From Undibacterium hunanense (lineage in GTDB: Bacteria; Pseudomonadota; Gammaproteobacteria; Burkholderiales; Burkholderiaceae_D), in contig NZ_JACOGF010000008.1 in the NCBI RefSeq assembly GCF_014284335.1, positions 244,832-308,831 on the forward strand: a stretch of DNA of 64,000 nucleotides, written 5' to 3'. The translations under genes were made by a program, and so were the position numbers. Shown piece by piece: positions 15,463 through 25,081 of the stretch. Under the pieces are notes generated by a model, which saw nothing but the letters and a program-made list of their open reading frames with translations, had not been told where the DNA came from and made no database searches. Within the stretch, counting starts at the first letter, position 1, and each line of letters begins with the position of its first letter.

Positions 15463-18086
15463 GGGAACACCAGTTGGTCACTGACATCGACCTTGGCCGC
15501 ATCAATTGCGGCTTGTTGTGCAGGTGTAAGCGGGCCGGTAAAATTGCTTCCGCCCGATGTTCCACCTGCTGTACCACCCGCACCGCCACTATTGGTGTTA
15601 CTGACGCCACCAGCCCCTACATAATTGCCGGTACCGGCCAGGGCATTCTGTTCTTCACTGGTCAGTGCAACATTCAAGCCGGATGCACGTGCTGCAGCGG
15701 TCAGGTTAGCCACGGCTGCCAGTTTTGCATTCGCATCCATGCCGGGCTGAATTTGTATGGTGGCAATGCCATTGATGTAATTGTTCCAGGCGGTTGCCTT
15801 AATTTGACTGGATGCAGTCGCGGCAGAATTGGCATCATGCACAGCGTTCAGAGTTTGCTGGCTGGCGTTGTTCATGCCTGCAATAGTTTTCTGGCTGGCG
15901 GCGCTGACATCGGCAATATATTTCTGTGTTGCTGCAGAAAGATTGGCCGTTGCCAGCGAGGTATTGGCGCTACTGTCAGTGCTGTATTTCTGGGTCGCAG
16001 CATTGCTGTCTGTATTGTATTTGGATGTGGCGGCATTGATGCCAGCGACACCCAGGGTCGTATCAGAATTGAGCTTGGCAATGGACTGGTTGGAATTGAT
16101 GCCCAGAATATTGTTCAGCAGCGTATTGCTTTGACCAGAATTGAACTGACCAGCCACATTGGCTGCATTAAAGTTCTGCAATGCATTCTGGTTCAACTGA
16201 TCGGTGTTGTACCCGGCTGCCTTGGCATAAGTTGCGGCATCAGCCGACGCAATCGGAGTGGCATTGCGCATGACGGCATCCAGGATCGCACTGTCACGTA
16301 TCGTACTATTGCCGGTAAAACCTCTGGCGGCCGCATCTTGTGCGCCGGCATTGGCCCAGGCCTGATAATAGGGATTGTTCGGGTCTATCATCTTGCTCAT
16401 TTGCCCTTGCGTGGTCTGGTCGGCGGTGACAGCCCAGCTTGCCGGATTGGCTAGCTGGGCTGGATTGTATTGATACGCGCCGCTTGCGCCCTGGTACACA
16501 TTGGATGTGCCGTTGCCGCCCAGCCCTGCCGATGGCGGCGGTGCCGCACCACCTGTTGTGCGGTTGATGATGCCGCTGCCATTTGAACTGGCGGCACCAG
16601 TGCTACCAGCAGCAGAAGTTCCTGCTGTTCCGGCTGCCCCTACTCCTCCGCCTGCGCTGCTGCCACGCAGTGTGCCATCTGGATTGAATGTCTGGCCCGG
16701 CACATACTTGGCTGCCAGAGACGGTGCCGAGTTGTAGCGCAATTCGTAATAGGGGTTGTAATTGGGATTGGCTACCCAGGCGCCGTTCTGGTTGATGTAG
16801 GCCTGGTCAGGTTGATTATTCTGACTGAAATCCCAATCTGCTCTTTGCTGCGGTGTCATCGCTGCCATCTGGGCAGCTTCATAGACACGCGAGCTTTCCA
16901 GGTTATAGCGGGCCGGGTCGGTAATCTTCAATGCGGCATGTGTTTGCGCATAATTTTTAAGCGCATCATTGGCCGTCACGGTAGAACCAAAACTGCCGTA
17001 TTGCGCACCACCATAATCAAAGGCAGTGTTGTAGCCGCTCGCATAAATGGGGGAATCAATCTGCTGGCCATTGACCTGATAGCTTGACATGCCAGGCGTG
17101 ATAGCCTGCCCGCTGCCACCACCACCTTGCCAAAAACCATTGTCGGCTTCCAATTGGGCGGCTGTTTCAGATAATCCGGCAGCTTTCAGGGCCTTGATGC
17201 GGGCGTTTCTGGCCTCGATGGTGTCATTGCGTGCAGCACCGGTCGGCACCCAGGAATTATTCGGCCCGCTATATGAGCCGGTAGGACCGGCCAGACCTGC
17301 GGCCTTGTACACGGCAAGAGGATCGACACCAGCCGTAAAGGAATCCATGGTGGGCATGATGCTGTTGCCGGAAAACGTACCCAGTGTATTGGATTTGGCA
17401 ATACCATTTTCATCAGTCAGCGGTGTCAGCCCCATGGCTTCGTTGTAGTGCGCGGTGCCATAGATGTCATTGGGATCATTCAGCTTGGCATAACTGGATG
17501 GCAGTGCCGTGGCACTGAGGCCGACTGCGGCACCGCTGGCAATGTTTTGTTTGGCTGATCCGGTAAAGGCCTGGTGGGCGGCATCATAGCCTTTGGACAG
17601 AATCTGGTCATCCCAATAGGCCATGCCTGCAGCGTCACCGGTGTGACCCAGTTCCCTGTACCAACTGGCTGAATTTTGCGCGGCTGGCAGGTGTATGGCT
17701 TCATTATTCTGCTTCGCCCCTGCCAGGAAACTTTTGTACACGTCATCCGGATTGGCAGCATTGGCCAATTGCGCCTGCCAGTAATTGATACCGGCAGCAT
17801 CACCAACACGCCCGAGAGTGCTGGTGTACCAGTCCGCAACGTTGACATTGTTCTTGTTTGCTGCGCTGGTGGTAGTTTGGGTCACGTCTGGTGGCGGTGG
17901 TGCTGAGGCCGGGGCTGGGGCCGGAGCGGTGACTGCGGTATTACTGGCAACAGTTGTTGTGCCGGGTGTGTTGATAATGCCGTTGTTGCCGTTGTTGCCG
18001 CTGGTCAGGCCGCTCTGGCCAATTTGGGATGTGGTGGGCGTATCTGCTTCATAGTAAGAGATGCCATCTTTGATTTTCCAACCCAT
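15459..18086 (-). CDS. Large phage tail protein with DUF4214 repeats
   Basis: 875 residues, starting at ATG 18086 after AGAGGA. The start (MGWKIKDGISYYEADTP) is followed by an Ala/Pro linker and two DUF4214-type units (VADWYTSTLGRVGDAAGINY and SASWYRELGHTGDAAGMAYW), a domain seen in S-layer and phage tail proteins. The remainder is Gly/Ser/Ala/Asn-rich and ends in a long low-complexity region with repeated SAATQKYxxDS units, consistent with a fibrous virion protein. Its exact place in the tail is unknown. Confidence 0.7.
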   Translation of the reverse strand: MGWKIKDGISYYEADTPTTSQIGQSGLTSGNNGNNGIINTPGTTTVASNTAVTAPAPAPASAPPPPDVTQTTTSAANKNNVNVADWYTSTLGRVGDAAGINYWQAQLANAANPDDVYKSFLAGAKQNNEAIHLPAAQNSASWYRELGHTGDAAGMAYWDDQILSKGYDAAHQAFTGSAKQNIASGAAVGLSATALPSSYAKLNDPNDIYGTAHYNEAMGLTPLTDENGIAKSNTLGTFSGNSIMPTMDSFTAGVDPLAVYKAAGLAGPTGSYSGPNNSWVPTGAARNDTIEARNARIKALKAAGLSETAAQLEADNGFWQGGGGSGQAITPGMSSYQVNGQQIDSPIYASGYNTAFDYGGAQYGSFGSTVTANDALKNYAQTHAALKITDPARYNLESSRVYEAAQMAAMTPQQRADWDFSQNNQPDQAYINQNGAWVANPNYNPYYELRYNSAPSLAAKYVPGQTFNPDGTLRGSSAGGGVGAAGTAGTSAAGSTGAASSNGSGIINRTTGGAAPPPSAGLGGNGTSNVYQGASGAYQYNPAQLANPASWAVTADQTTQGQMSKMIDPNNPYYQAWANAGAQDAAARGFTGNSTIRDSAILDAVMRNATPIASADAATYAKAAGYNTDQLNQNALQNFNAANVAGQFNSGQSNTLLNNILGINSNQSIAKLNSDTTLGVAGINAATSKYNTDSNAATQKYSTDSSANTSLATANLSAATQKYIADVSAASQKTIAGMNNASQQTLNAVHDANSAATASSQIKATAWNNYINGIATIQIQPGMDANAKLAAVANLTAAARASGLNVALTSEEQNALAGTGNYVGAGGVSNTNSGGAGGTAGGTSGGSNFTGPLTPAQQAAIDAAKVDVSDQLVFP

Positions 18087-18242
18087 GTTTTTCCTCTGTC
18101 GAGTGATGGAATGATTAGAACGCATCCCTGTTTATGAAATGAGTTCAAGTGGACTGCATATATGTAAATCAATGCGGGAGCAGGGTGCAGGTAGCAGGAG
18201 CGCGTTTTTTATTACAATCCGCTCTGCTGACTGCTACCTTCC

Positions 18243-18497
18243 CTATTGATGCTCAGGTACTTTTTTGACATTGGCGACCAGGGCATTGAACAGGGGTGTG
18301 ACCAATGGCCAGACCTGTTCGATATGCTCTTCCAGGTTGAGGCTGGCGGCGATGAAGTGGCGAACCTGCAGGGCTTTTTCACTGCCGGGTGCATCAGGGA
18401 TCAGATTTTGTATGGTGACGATCAATTGCCTGATCTGGTCTTTGTTTTGCGCCAGGAAGTTGATGATCTGCAAGATACTTGCGGCGATTTGTAGCAT
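18243..18497 (-). CDS. Small phage protein, helical
   Basis: An 84-residue, mostly helical protein with an isoleucine/leucine-rich amphipathic N-terminus (MLQIAASILQIINFLAQNKD). It lies between the lysis genes and the large tail protein. No motif is recognised. Of the flanking gap 18087-18242 nothing is recognised. Confidence 0.5.
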   Translation of the reverse strand: MLQIAASILQIINFLAQNKDQIRQLIVTIQNLIPDAPGSEKALQVRHFIAASLNLEEHIEQVWPLVTPLFNALVANVKKVPEHQ

Positions 18498-18566
18498 GAT
18501 GATTCCTTTAATATTTAATGAGTACAGGTAGCGGAAAGGCTGATGCCATTGATATGCCGGATATAA

Positions 18567-19004
18567 TCAGCCGCGATAAGTGGTATCGAGTCCGGCAAGG
18601 GGATTGTCTGAGTCAACGAATTGTTCGCCGACGCGCGCAGCGGTGTGAGGGTCAGGCTGCACTGGTTCTGATGCCACAACCGCTGGTGCTTCTGGCACGC
18701 TGCTGATGACTGAATGATCTTCAATTGGAGCTGGTTCTGCCCTTGCCGGCAATATGCCGGCTCGCTTTGAAGTAACAAGGGGGAGCACGACGCCAACCAG
18801 GGCAATAATCCCAGTAGCAATGCCATTGATCTGTTCAGGCGTAACCGCCAGATGCAGGCCAAAAGCATCCCCAAAGCTGAGCATTGCGCCAAAGAAGGCA
18901 GCCAGGACACCAATGGAAATGCCTCCGGTTTTCCAGGCTTCGACATTCGATACCTCGCTTCCCTTGCGAAACAAATTGATTACAGCACCTATTTTTTCAA
19001 ACAT
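18567..19004 (-). CDS. Phage membrane protein, holin-like
   Basis: A 145-residue protein starting at ATG 19004. It has two membrane segments (about residues 26-48 and 58-78: ISIGVLAAFFGAMLSFGDAF and IATGIIALVGVVLPLVTS) and a charged Pro/Glu-rich cytoplasmic-type tail. Two-segment membrane proteins beside endolysins are usually holins or antiholins; with a second holin candidate at 19652 this one could be the regulatory partner. Overlaps the next small gene by 16 bp. Confidence 0.55.
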   Translation of the reverse strand: MFEKIGAVINLFRKGSEVSNVEAWKTGGISIGVLAAFFGAMLSFGDAFGLHLAVTPEQINGIATGIIALVGVVLPLVTSKRAGILPARAEPAPIEDHSVISSVPEAPAVVASEPVQPDPHTAARVGEQFVDSDNPLAGLDTTYRG

Positions 19005-19180
19005 GATTCTTCCTCTCGTGCTATCTGAACTTCTGCAGTTGTGATAGCGTTGAATGATGCGATGGCAATCGTTTCCTGCCAGCCATCGCAATTTTTTGCC
19101 ATGGCATGTACTTTCCCATCAAGCAGGACCAGGGCATCGCCATCCATATTCCGGCTGAATGAAATGACCGGGTTAGACAT
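18989..19180 (-). CDS. Small phage protein in the lysis cluster
   Basis: A 63-residue soluble protein starting at ATG 19180 inside the end of the endolysin gene (8-bp overlap). Its sequence (FSRNMDGDALVLLDGKVHAM) shows no recognised domain. The tight overlaps on both sides support real translation within the lysis operon. Confidence 0.5.
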   Translation of the reverse strand: MSNPVISFSRNMDGDALVLLDGKVHAMAKNCDGWQETIAIASFNAITTAEVQIAREEESCLKK

Positions 19181-19655
19181 GTTGCGATTCCCAAAGCATG
19201 TTGTTGGCAAGGCGGTTCAACCAGCCGGCACCGAAACTGGCCCAGCCGGATAATTTGGTATAAAACCGGATTCGATGCGCGACCATGCGTTTTGCCAGTT
19301 TTTCCGGATCGCTTTTGACTAACGCAGCCATTGTTACCGGGCCGACAATGCCATCGTCAGCTATCTCAAGGGAACGCTGGAGAATTCTGGCCGCTGTACC
19401 GGCACCGCAATTGACTGCACAATCAAAAAATTCAAATGCAACAGCCAGTGGAAAGTTATCGAGCTGATTGGTATCCCAAAAGTCGCGCCGGTACAGGGCT
19501 TTAGCCTGTTCGATAGTCAGTGCGGCGATGTCCAGGTTCGGATAACTGCGCTGGCTGATGCCATATTTAGTCAGCCGGCCATGGTCCAGCGGATGATTGG
19601 ACACCCCACCTTCATTCGCCAGCAAGGGGGCGATACATAATTCGAAGTGATTCAT
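19173..19655 (-). CDS. Phage endolysin, glycoside hydrolase family 108
   Basis: A 160-residue muramidase-type lysin. The N-terminal half holds the GH108 catalytic motif LLANEGGVSNHPLDHG with the catalytic glutamate E15; the C-terminal half (ILQRSLEIADDGIVGPVTMAA) resembles the small peptidoglycan-binding domain that follows GH108. No signal peptide, so a holin is needed for release. It overlaps the upstream holin gene by four bases (ATGA). Confidence 0.85.
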   Translation of the reverse strand: MNHFELCIAPLLANEGGVSNHPLDHGRLTKYGISQRSYPNLDIAALTIEQAKALYRRDFWDTNQLDNFPLAVAFEFFDCAVNCGAGTAARILQRSLEIADDGIVGPVTMAALVKSDPEKLAKRMVAHRIRFYTKLSGWASFGAGWLNRLANNMLWESQHV

Positions 19656-19846
19656 TTTTTTCTTTCTCTGCTGAGTTTGTGCAGTCTGGCAAGCCAGTCC
19701 TGCACGGTTCTTGTTTCAAGGATGCGTATGCATGACCAGATCAGCGACGCCAGGGCCGCCAGGGAAGGTAGCCAGCCCGCCAGTGTGGCCAGCATCGTCC
19801 CTATGGACAGGGCATCAAGCCAATGCGTAAATTGTGGATGTTGCAT
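19652..19846 (-). CDS. Phage holin candidate
   Basis: A 64-residue protein with two short membrane segments (ALSIGTMLATLAGWLPSLAA and LASLIWSCIRIL) and a strongly basic C-terminus (RLHKLSRERKK). Size, topology and the four-base overlap with the endolysin fit a small class II holin that sets lysis timing. Confidence 0.65.
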   Translation of the reverse strand: MQHPQFTHWLDALSIGTMLATLAGWLPSLAALASLIWSCIRILETRTVQDWLARLHKLSRERKK

Positions 19847-19875
19847 GCGGTTTTATCTTTCGTCAGGCAATAAAA

Positions 19876-19893
19876 AACCCGCTTGCGCGGGTT
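19876..19893 (-). terminator. Rho-independent terminator before the lysis genes
   Basis: Perfect 7-bp stem AACCCGC/GCGGGTT with a TTGC loop, followed on the minus strand by a run of six T. It lies between the DUF4376 gene (ends 19977) and the holin gene, so tail and lysis genes may be separate transcripts. Confidence 0.8.
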
Positions 19894-19976
19894 GTTGTTT
19901 GCGTGGTGCGGTATTGAAGTGTTTGGAGTTACTAGTGAACTGCCATATCTCACCAGGTCTGGTGATGGCATCACAC

Positions 19977-20480
19977 CTATGCTGGCGTGGGCCAATTGAT
20001 TGCTTCTATTTCAGTGGCGCTTTCTGCCAGTTCAAGTGCTGCTTTCAGGGTTTGTGCCTGTTTGAAATTATTGCTGACATGTTCTGCCATGGCAGCGTAC
20101 ATGCTCTGGAAGCTGGCAATATCGGGCATGCTGATCTGCGTGTTGTTCTGGGTTTTCCACATCCGCGAAAACGCTGCCGGGAAATCACCTGTCATGGCAA
20201 TCACACCTGCCAGTACATCCATCGCCGCACGGCTATCATCGTCACAGGCAATTTTTTGACCTGCATAAACAAATGTCGCCTTGTTGGAATTTTTCCAGTC
20301 GCGATTGATCCGTTCACTCTTGCTGGCCTTCAGGCCGGGGATGTCCGGAGGCTGTTTGTAAAAACAAAGTCCGTCATAGCAGTCACCGATCACTACACCA
20401 TCGTCGACAGGAACATGGCCATCCATGCAGCCCAGTATGATATTGACGACTTTTCCGTTTTTAATTTCTGCTGATTTCAT
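19977..20480 (-). CDS. Phage fibre-associated protein with DUF4376
   Basis: A 167-residue protein starting at ATG 20480. The C-terminal half matches the DUF4376 pattern found in tail-fibre assembly proteins: RAAMDVLAGVIAM, FxRMWKTQNN, FQSMYAAMAEHV, ending AxEIEAINWP. It follows a glycine-rich fibre gene by four bases, the usual position for a fibre chaperone. The N-terminal half has a small DGxVIGDxYD motif typical of such proteins. Confidence 0.7.
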   Translation of the reverse strand: MKSAEIKNGKVVNIILGCMDGHVPVDDGVVIGDCYDGLCFYKQPPDIPGLKASKSERINRDWKNSNKATFVYAGQKIACDDDSRAAMDVLAGVIAMTGDFPAAFSRMWKTQNNTQISMPDIASFQSMYAAMAEHVSNNFKQAQTLKAALELAESATEIEAINWPTPA

Positions 20481-20484
20481 AAAA

Positions 20485-21393
20485 TTACCACCAGTAAATG
20501 ATGACCAGGCCATCGCCGCCTTTGCCGGAGAAAATATTCGGGACACTTACTGCCCCTCCGCCGCCCGCCGGAAAACCACCATTTGAGCTGGTTTGATTAC
20601 TTCCATTAAAATTGGATTGCCCACCATTACCTCCACCACCAATGAGTTTGCCTATCACACCATCCGTTGCCCGATTGAAGCTGGCACCATTGTTATCAAA
20701 TAGGCCTGAGAATCCAGCTTGACCACTGCCGGAGGCGCCGCCGGCTCCTGCATACAGGCTATTTCCGCCGGATCCACCGTTTGCATTTCCCATTGAGTAA
20801 GCAGCGCCGCCACCAAAGGTGGAGCCGCCTAAATAGATACTCCCACCAAAACCAATCACTGATGCTCCTCCGCCATCAGTGCATGCATTTGCTATATTGC
20901 TAGTAACCGCTCCACTTCCCGAAACAGGTGTATATGCAGTGCAAGGATTTCCCCCCAACCCATACGAAGTACCCGCACTGAAAACACCGCCCCCCCCATT
21001 GTTTGAACTACCGGTTCCACATCCCCCGTAGGCTTCCAATAACACCCCCAGTAATGCATGTCCAAATGCAGACTTGCCACCATTCACGCCTACGGCGCTC
21101 GTACCTGATGCGACTGAAATCGCAGCTCCTCCCGCACCTACAGTAATTGGCATCAGCACTCCAGGTTTGAGTACATTCCGTGACAGTAACTGACGGTTTC
21201 TCGCACCACCACCACCGCCGGAATATACACCGCCCGAAACAGAATAATCTGTGGCCCCCCCACTCCCCCCGCCACCAAACACATCCACAATAAACCAGTC
21301 CGCCTCAGGTACAACAAAATTCCCCGATGTCCTGAATACCTGCATGCCCGCGCCTCTTGGTGCTGCGCCCAAAAATCCACTAAACCCTGTCAT
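20485..21393 (-). CDS. Glycine-rich phage tail fibre or tip protein
   Basis: 302 residues from ATG 21393, extremely Gly/Ser/Ala/Asn-rich with repeated GGGG, GGxG and SGG runs, which fit a polyglycine-type receptor-binding tip. The start (MTGFSGFLGAAPRGAGMQVF) and the opening strand DWFIVDVFGGGGSGG are typical of glycine-rich fibre domains, and it ends in GDGLVIIYWW. Receptor specificity cannot be read. Next gene is the DUF4376 fibre protein. Confidence 0.7.
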   Translation of the reverse strand: MTGFSGFLGAAPRGAGMQVFRTSGNFVVPEADWFIVDVFGGGGSGGATDYSVSGGVYSGGGGGARNRQLLSRNVLKPGVLMPITVGAGGAAISVASGTSAVGVNGGKSAFGHALLGVLLEAYGGCGTGSSNNGGGGVFSAGTSYGLGGNPCTAYTPVSGSGAVTSNIANACTDGGGASVIGFGGSIYLGGSTFGGGAAYSMGNANGGSGGNSLYAGAGGASGSGQAGFSGLFDNNGASFNRATDGVIGKLIGGGGNGGQSNFNGSNQTSSNGGFPAGGGGAVSVPNIFSGKGGDGLVIIYWW

Positions 21394-21395
21394 GA

Positions 21396-21809
21396 TCAAT
21401 AATCTCCCGTATGCACACGTACACGCCAACCGGCGGCGACGGCGGTGCCCAGGGTAGCGTAGAGGGTATAACCAGCGGGGATGGAGCGACTCAGGGGAAT
21501 GATTACTTTGGCCTGAGCAGCAATTTCAGTTGCAGTAGTGGCTGGCAGGCCGACTTCTTCCCATAGCAGATTATTGGTAGCTGTCGTGGTAGCAGCACCA
21601 TTATTTAAAAAAACGCGTAATACCGATGCGGTATTGGTGCCGACCGGCATGGCTTCCACACTTTCAACAAAGCTGCCATTGGCGCCTGCTGATGTGGATA
21701 TCTGCACGACAGTACCTGTGCCGTCCCGGGCGGTATTGGCCGTGGTCATCAACGGTGCGATCAACACCTTGGGGTTCAATGGAAATATCGGTTTTTGATT
21801 CGCAGGCAT
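21396..21809 (-). CDS. Phage structural protein, unknown
   Basis: A 137-residue beta-rich Thr/Ala/Gly-rich protein ending in GWRVRVHTGDY. It sits between two fibre-type genes. The pattern (IPLSRSIPAGYTLYATLGTA) is common in small phage virion proteins of unknown position. No motif is recognised. Confidence 0.55.
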   Translation of the reverse strand: MPANQKPIFPLNPKVLIAPLMTTANTARDGTGTVVQISTSAGANGSFVESVEAMPVGTNTASVLRVFLNNGAATTTATNNLLWEEVGLPATTATEIAAQAKVIIPLSRSIPAGYTLYATLGTAVAAGWRVRVHTGDY

Positions 21810-21818
21810 TGCGCCTCC

Positions 21819-22346
21819 TTAGTAATGATTGTAAAGATAAATGTCGGCACCGACATTGCTAAGATCCCCCCAGGTGGCGCTGGCACCATCGCTGACCGGA
21901 ACCTGCCCTGTCGTTGCTGCGCTTTGCGCCGGCAAGGCGGCATTCATGGCTTGTACGGCCAGCGCTGCCATGGTGGCGATCTGATTGGTATTGGTGCCTG
22001 GTGCTGCCGTCGGCGCGGTTGGTATGCCGGTCAGTGCCGGTGAATTCAAACTGGCCAGCAGCGCTTGTGCCACTGCCAGTACGGCTGTTGCCGCATCGAC
22101 ATATGCGGTACTGGCAGCATTGGTCGAATTGTCAGCTGCTGGCCGGGTCTGCACTTTCAGGGTGGTACCACTATAGTCGTGCGTGCCAGCCCAGGTTTGT
22201 CCGGCAATGCTGCCCTTGGTGGTCAGTGCCGCCAGCACATTGTCAAAGCCGGTAGCAACCAGGCCAAATTCGGAACGTATCGACGTCGATGCGCCACGCG
22301 ATTGCGCCACCGGCGCACCGGTCTGCGCGTAATAAGGATTCGTCAT
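21819..22346 (-). CDS. Phage tail fibre-like protein
   Basis: A 175-residue protein carrying the phage tail-repeat pattern SPALTGIPTAPTAAPGTNTN followed by QIATMAAL, and YVDAATAVLAVAQALL, typical of trimeric fibre shafts. The beginning (YYAQTGAPVAQSRGASTSIR) is the usual virion-attachment type of N-terminus. Confidence 0.7.
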   Translation of the reverse strand: MTNPYYAQTGAPVAQSRGASTSIRSEFGLVATGFDNVLAALTTKGSIAGQTWAGTHDYSGTTLKVQTRPAADNSTNAASTAYVDAATAVLAVAQALLASLNSPALTGIPTAPTAAPGTNTNQIATMAALAVQAMNAALPAQSAATTGQVPVSDGASATWGDLSNVGADIYLYNHY

Positions 22347-22355
22347 GCCAGTCTT

Positions 22356-24401
22356 TCACGAACGTTGAAGTAATTGCGGTGTGGACATCAGTGTCACCCC
22401 TTGCAAAGTATGTGACTGGTCCTGGTTGCGATTCGAATAGAACAGCAGGCCTATATTTTTTTCTGTGCCATCGATGGACAGAGAGGGACTACTGACATAA
22501 GCTGCATCCCAGTTAAACTGATCCCAGGTGAACTGGTCCCAGTAACCACCACCACCGCTGAGTGAGGTATCGCTTTGCGGAGCCGAAGGCAGTACCGCTG
22601 GATTCCCATACCCGAGATCATAAGAAATATTGACCCTGGAAAAACCGTCCACCACCACTTCAAATACCACGCGGCGAAAGCGTTTTCGTATACGGGGTGA
22701 TTTATTGTTATTAAAGGGTAGACGACACCAGGCTTCTATGGCATTACCATCCTGCGATGTACCGGTATTGTCCTGATATACATAACCGTCGTCCGAACCA
22801 AAATACGTGACTTCGGCACCATTGCTCAGATTGGCGGTACAAATGCAGCGTACCGGCCGGTTGTAATTCAGTGGCAGCATACCGTTGACCTTGTCGCCGG
22901 TCAGGCCAACTGCCAGTGCCGTACCATCGGTAAAATAAACACGATACTGATTGCGGGTACGCAGCGTTGTCGACGCGCATTCCATACCGCGCTTGCGTGT
23001 CACCAGTGGCTGTATCATATGGCTGATGGATGCATAATCAAAGTCACCGTAATTGAGCGTCGTGGTCAATGCCTGTATGCCACGGGTGGTCATGCCAAAG
23101 GCATCATTCGATACCTGTTGACAGGTGAATGCGCTGTAGCCAATATCAAAAATCGACGACACCAGTTTGAAGTCCGCATTGCTGGTGCCATACAGTACGA
23201 AGGTGCGCTCGGCAGTAAAAATGGCGAGTGAAGATCCGGCCTGGTTACCACCTTGCGGCAAAAACCCGGTTACCGGTTTTGAACAATCCAGTTCACCCGA
23301 GCCCGTCACCACCGTCCACGAATACGGAGCACCCAAACTGGAATACTGCACCGACGCGTTAAAGGATAAAAACAGATAACCTTTGTGGGCAAGTACATGG
23401 GCCGGCGTATCCTGCGCCATGCCAGTGCGCAAGGGAATATAGTTGTTACCGTCAAATTCAAACGCCAGATTGACGCCATCAGCACCATACATCTTGCCGG
23501 CATTGTTGGCACCAGTGAAGTTATAATTGAAAAATTCCATCCTGCCACCAGGCAAACGTGTAATCGCAGTCGATGCGCCTGCGGCACTCACCTTGCTGAT
23601 ACCGCCTACCTGCAAGGCACCCGCAGTAAAGACACCCCCCGTCAATGATGCAAATATCAAAGTACCGGCACCAGCACTGGTCCAGGTGCCAGTGCGCAAC
23701 ATCGCTGCCACGCAAACACCTGTCACTCCACTCTGGCTGACCGTATCACCCGTTTTGATTTCTGCCGTGGCGGCAGTAAACTGCACTTCCACACCAAAAT
23801 TCTGCTGCACCCACCCACCAGCAGTCGCCTTGTACATGGTACCGGCCGTACCTGCAACATTGTCGCGAAAAACGTACAGCACATCATTGAAGACCCACAC
23901 ACCACGTACCGGCCCACTACCCGGCACCACCTGTATCAGACTACGCTGATCATTCGCTGCCAGGAAGACATAATCGGCATGATCACTGACTGAACTGGCG
24001 CCATTGCTGGTTTGCGATGCGGTGATCGTGGCAACTGATGTCGCTCCTACCCGCAAATTTTCACCGACCTGAAAATTGCCACTTACCCTGCTGCATACCA
24101 GGTAAGTGTTGAAGACAGCCAGTACCAGCGCCGTTGCTGCACTGTTGGCACCGGTGACTGTATTGCCAACAACAATGCCAACTGTAGTATTTGCATACAC
24201 CAGCGTGTACGCAGCAGCACTGGGTGAAGGCCGGCCATCAAAACGTTCATAGCCATCGATGCGACGATAACCACCACCGATCGCTGGCTCATAATTCTGG
24301 GCGTCGATCACCATGCCCGGCGCCATCGCGATGGATGGCGTGACCAGATCCAGCCCACCGCCCAGCGGATAATAATCCTGACGTACTACAGGCATCTTCA
24401 T
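22356..24401 (-). CDS. Large phage tail/head-completion protein
   Basis: 681 residues, beta-rich, with the start RQDYYPLGGGLDLVTPSIAM and the motif GGYRRIDGYERFDGR that I recognise from tail-completion proteins of short-tailed phages. By position after the connector gene, with which it overlaps by four bases (ATGA), it probably forms the tail tube or nozzle. Exact homologue uncertain. Confidence 0.65.
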   Translation of the reverse strand: MKMPVVRQDYYPLGGGLDLVTPSIAMAPGMVIDAQNYEPAIGGGYRRIDGYERFDGRPSPSAAAYTLVYANTTVGIVVGNTVTGANSAATALVLAVFNTYLVCSRVSGNFQVGENLRVGATSVATITASQTSNGASSVSDHADYVFLAANDQRSLIQVVPGSGPVRGVWVFNDVLYVFRDNVAGTAGTMYKATAGGWVQQNFGVEVQFTAATAEIKTGDTVSQSGVTGVCVAAMLRTGTWTSAGAGTLIFASLTGGVFTAGALQVGGISKVSAAGASTAITRLPGGRMEFFNYNFTGANNAGKMYGADGVNLAFEFDGNNYIPLRTGMAQDTPAHVLAHKGYLFLSFNASVQYSSLGAPYSWTVVTGSGELDCSKPVTGFLPQGGNQAGSSLAIFTAERTFVLYGTSNADFKLVSSIFDIGYSAFTCQQVSNDAFGMTTRGIQALTTTLNYGDFDYASISHMIQPLVTRKRGMECASTTLRTRNQYRVYFTDGTALAVGLTGDKVNGMLPLNYNRPVRCICTANLSNGAEVTYFGSDDGYVYQDNTGTSQDGNAIEAWCRLPFNNNKSPRIRKRFRRVVFEVVVDGFSRVNISYDLGYGNPAVLPSAPQSDTSLSGGGGYWDQFTWDQFNWDAAYVSSPSLSIDGTEKNIGLLFYSNRNQDQSHTLQGVTLMSTPQLLQRS

Positions 24402-25078
24402 AGCAATGGCTCCACAAAACGCACAGGCGGTAATTGATTCAATTCCAGCCTGGCCAGCACTTTTTCAAATTCGGATTGACCAAGTTGAAAGACCTCAGTC
24501 GCCGCTTCGTAGCCACCATAAAACATCATGGCTCGATACACAATCGCCCTATGGTATTCAGTCGGCAAAGACGGCACATCTGTCGCAGCCTGTAACTCTT
24601 GCGGTGCCAGATAATATTCACCTGTCACGGTATAACCCGCTGCATTCGGCGCAGCGCCCAACAGAATAGCCTTGGCCGGACTGACCGCCCATTCCACCGG
24701 TCGCTGATAAGCAGAACGCATGGCACCAAACTGATACAGATTACGAAAATACCCATAGTCGCGACAAGGTAGCCAGACTTCATTGGCCGGGCCAAGTGCG
24801 GTCTGATACAGCCTGAAGCTATCCGTTTTCCAGTTACCAAAATTCACCGCATTTGCCTGCGCAGGGGTATAAGCTTGTTGCTGCGTCACCGTATTGAATG
24901 AAAAACTGGCACGCATGAATTCCCAGTTTTCAGCCATGCCCTGGATATCCATCCACGCGTCATTAACCCAGTTGCAAAACTTTAATGATTCGCCACTGAG
25001 CCCCGTCACCGTGGTCAGTGCAGCACCTGAAGCACCACATTTTTCGCGCAGTGCATTGACGATAGACAGATAGTTCAT
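24398..25078 (-). CDS. Phage head-tail connector (tail adaptor)
   Basis: A 226-residue protein with helical N-terminus (LRE..G.SG, WVNDAWMDIQ) and WEFMR motif, then YYLAPQELQAATDVPSLPTE and YRAMMFYGGYEAA, the layout of the gp4/gp11-type adaptor that docks on the portal. Position between the capsid group and the nozzle protein supports this. Confidence 0.7.
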   Translation of the reverse strand: MNYLSIVNALREKCGASGAALTTVTGLSGESLKFCNWVNDAWMDIQGMAENWEFMRASFSFNTVTQQQAYTPAQANAVNFGNWKTDSFRLYQTALGPANEVWLPCRDYGYFRNLYQFGAMRSAYQRPVEWAVSPAKAILLGAAPNAAGYTVTGEYYLAPQELQAATDVPSLPTEYHRAIVYRAMMFYGGYEAATEVFQLGQSEFEKVLARLELNQLPPVRFVEPLL

Positions 25079-25081
25079 GAT

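Noticed and set aside
15474..16454. 326-codon plus-strand frame opposite the large tail protein
   Set aside because: Cysteine- and glycine-rich composition typical of an antisense shadow of Ala/Thr/Gly-rich phage protein; no start signal.
18515..18946. Minus-strand frame overlapping the holin-like gene, with a lipobox-like LASC, considered as an embedded Rz1 spanin
   Set aside because: No ribosome site at the internal ATG 18826, cysteine and glutamine-rich, not proline-rich, and hydrophobicity follows from the frame of the membrane-protein gene. Could not be supported.
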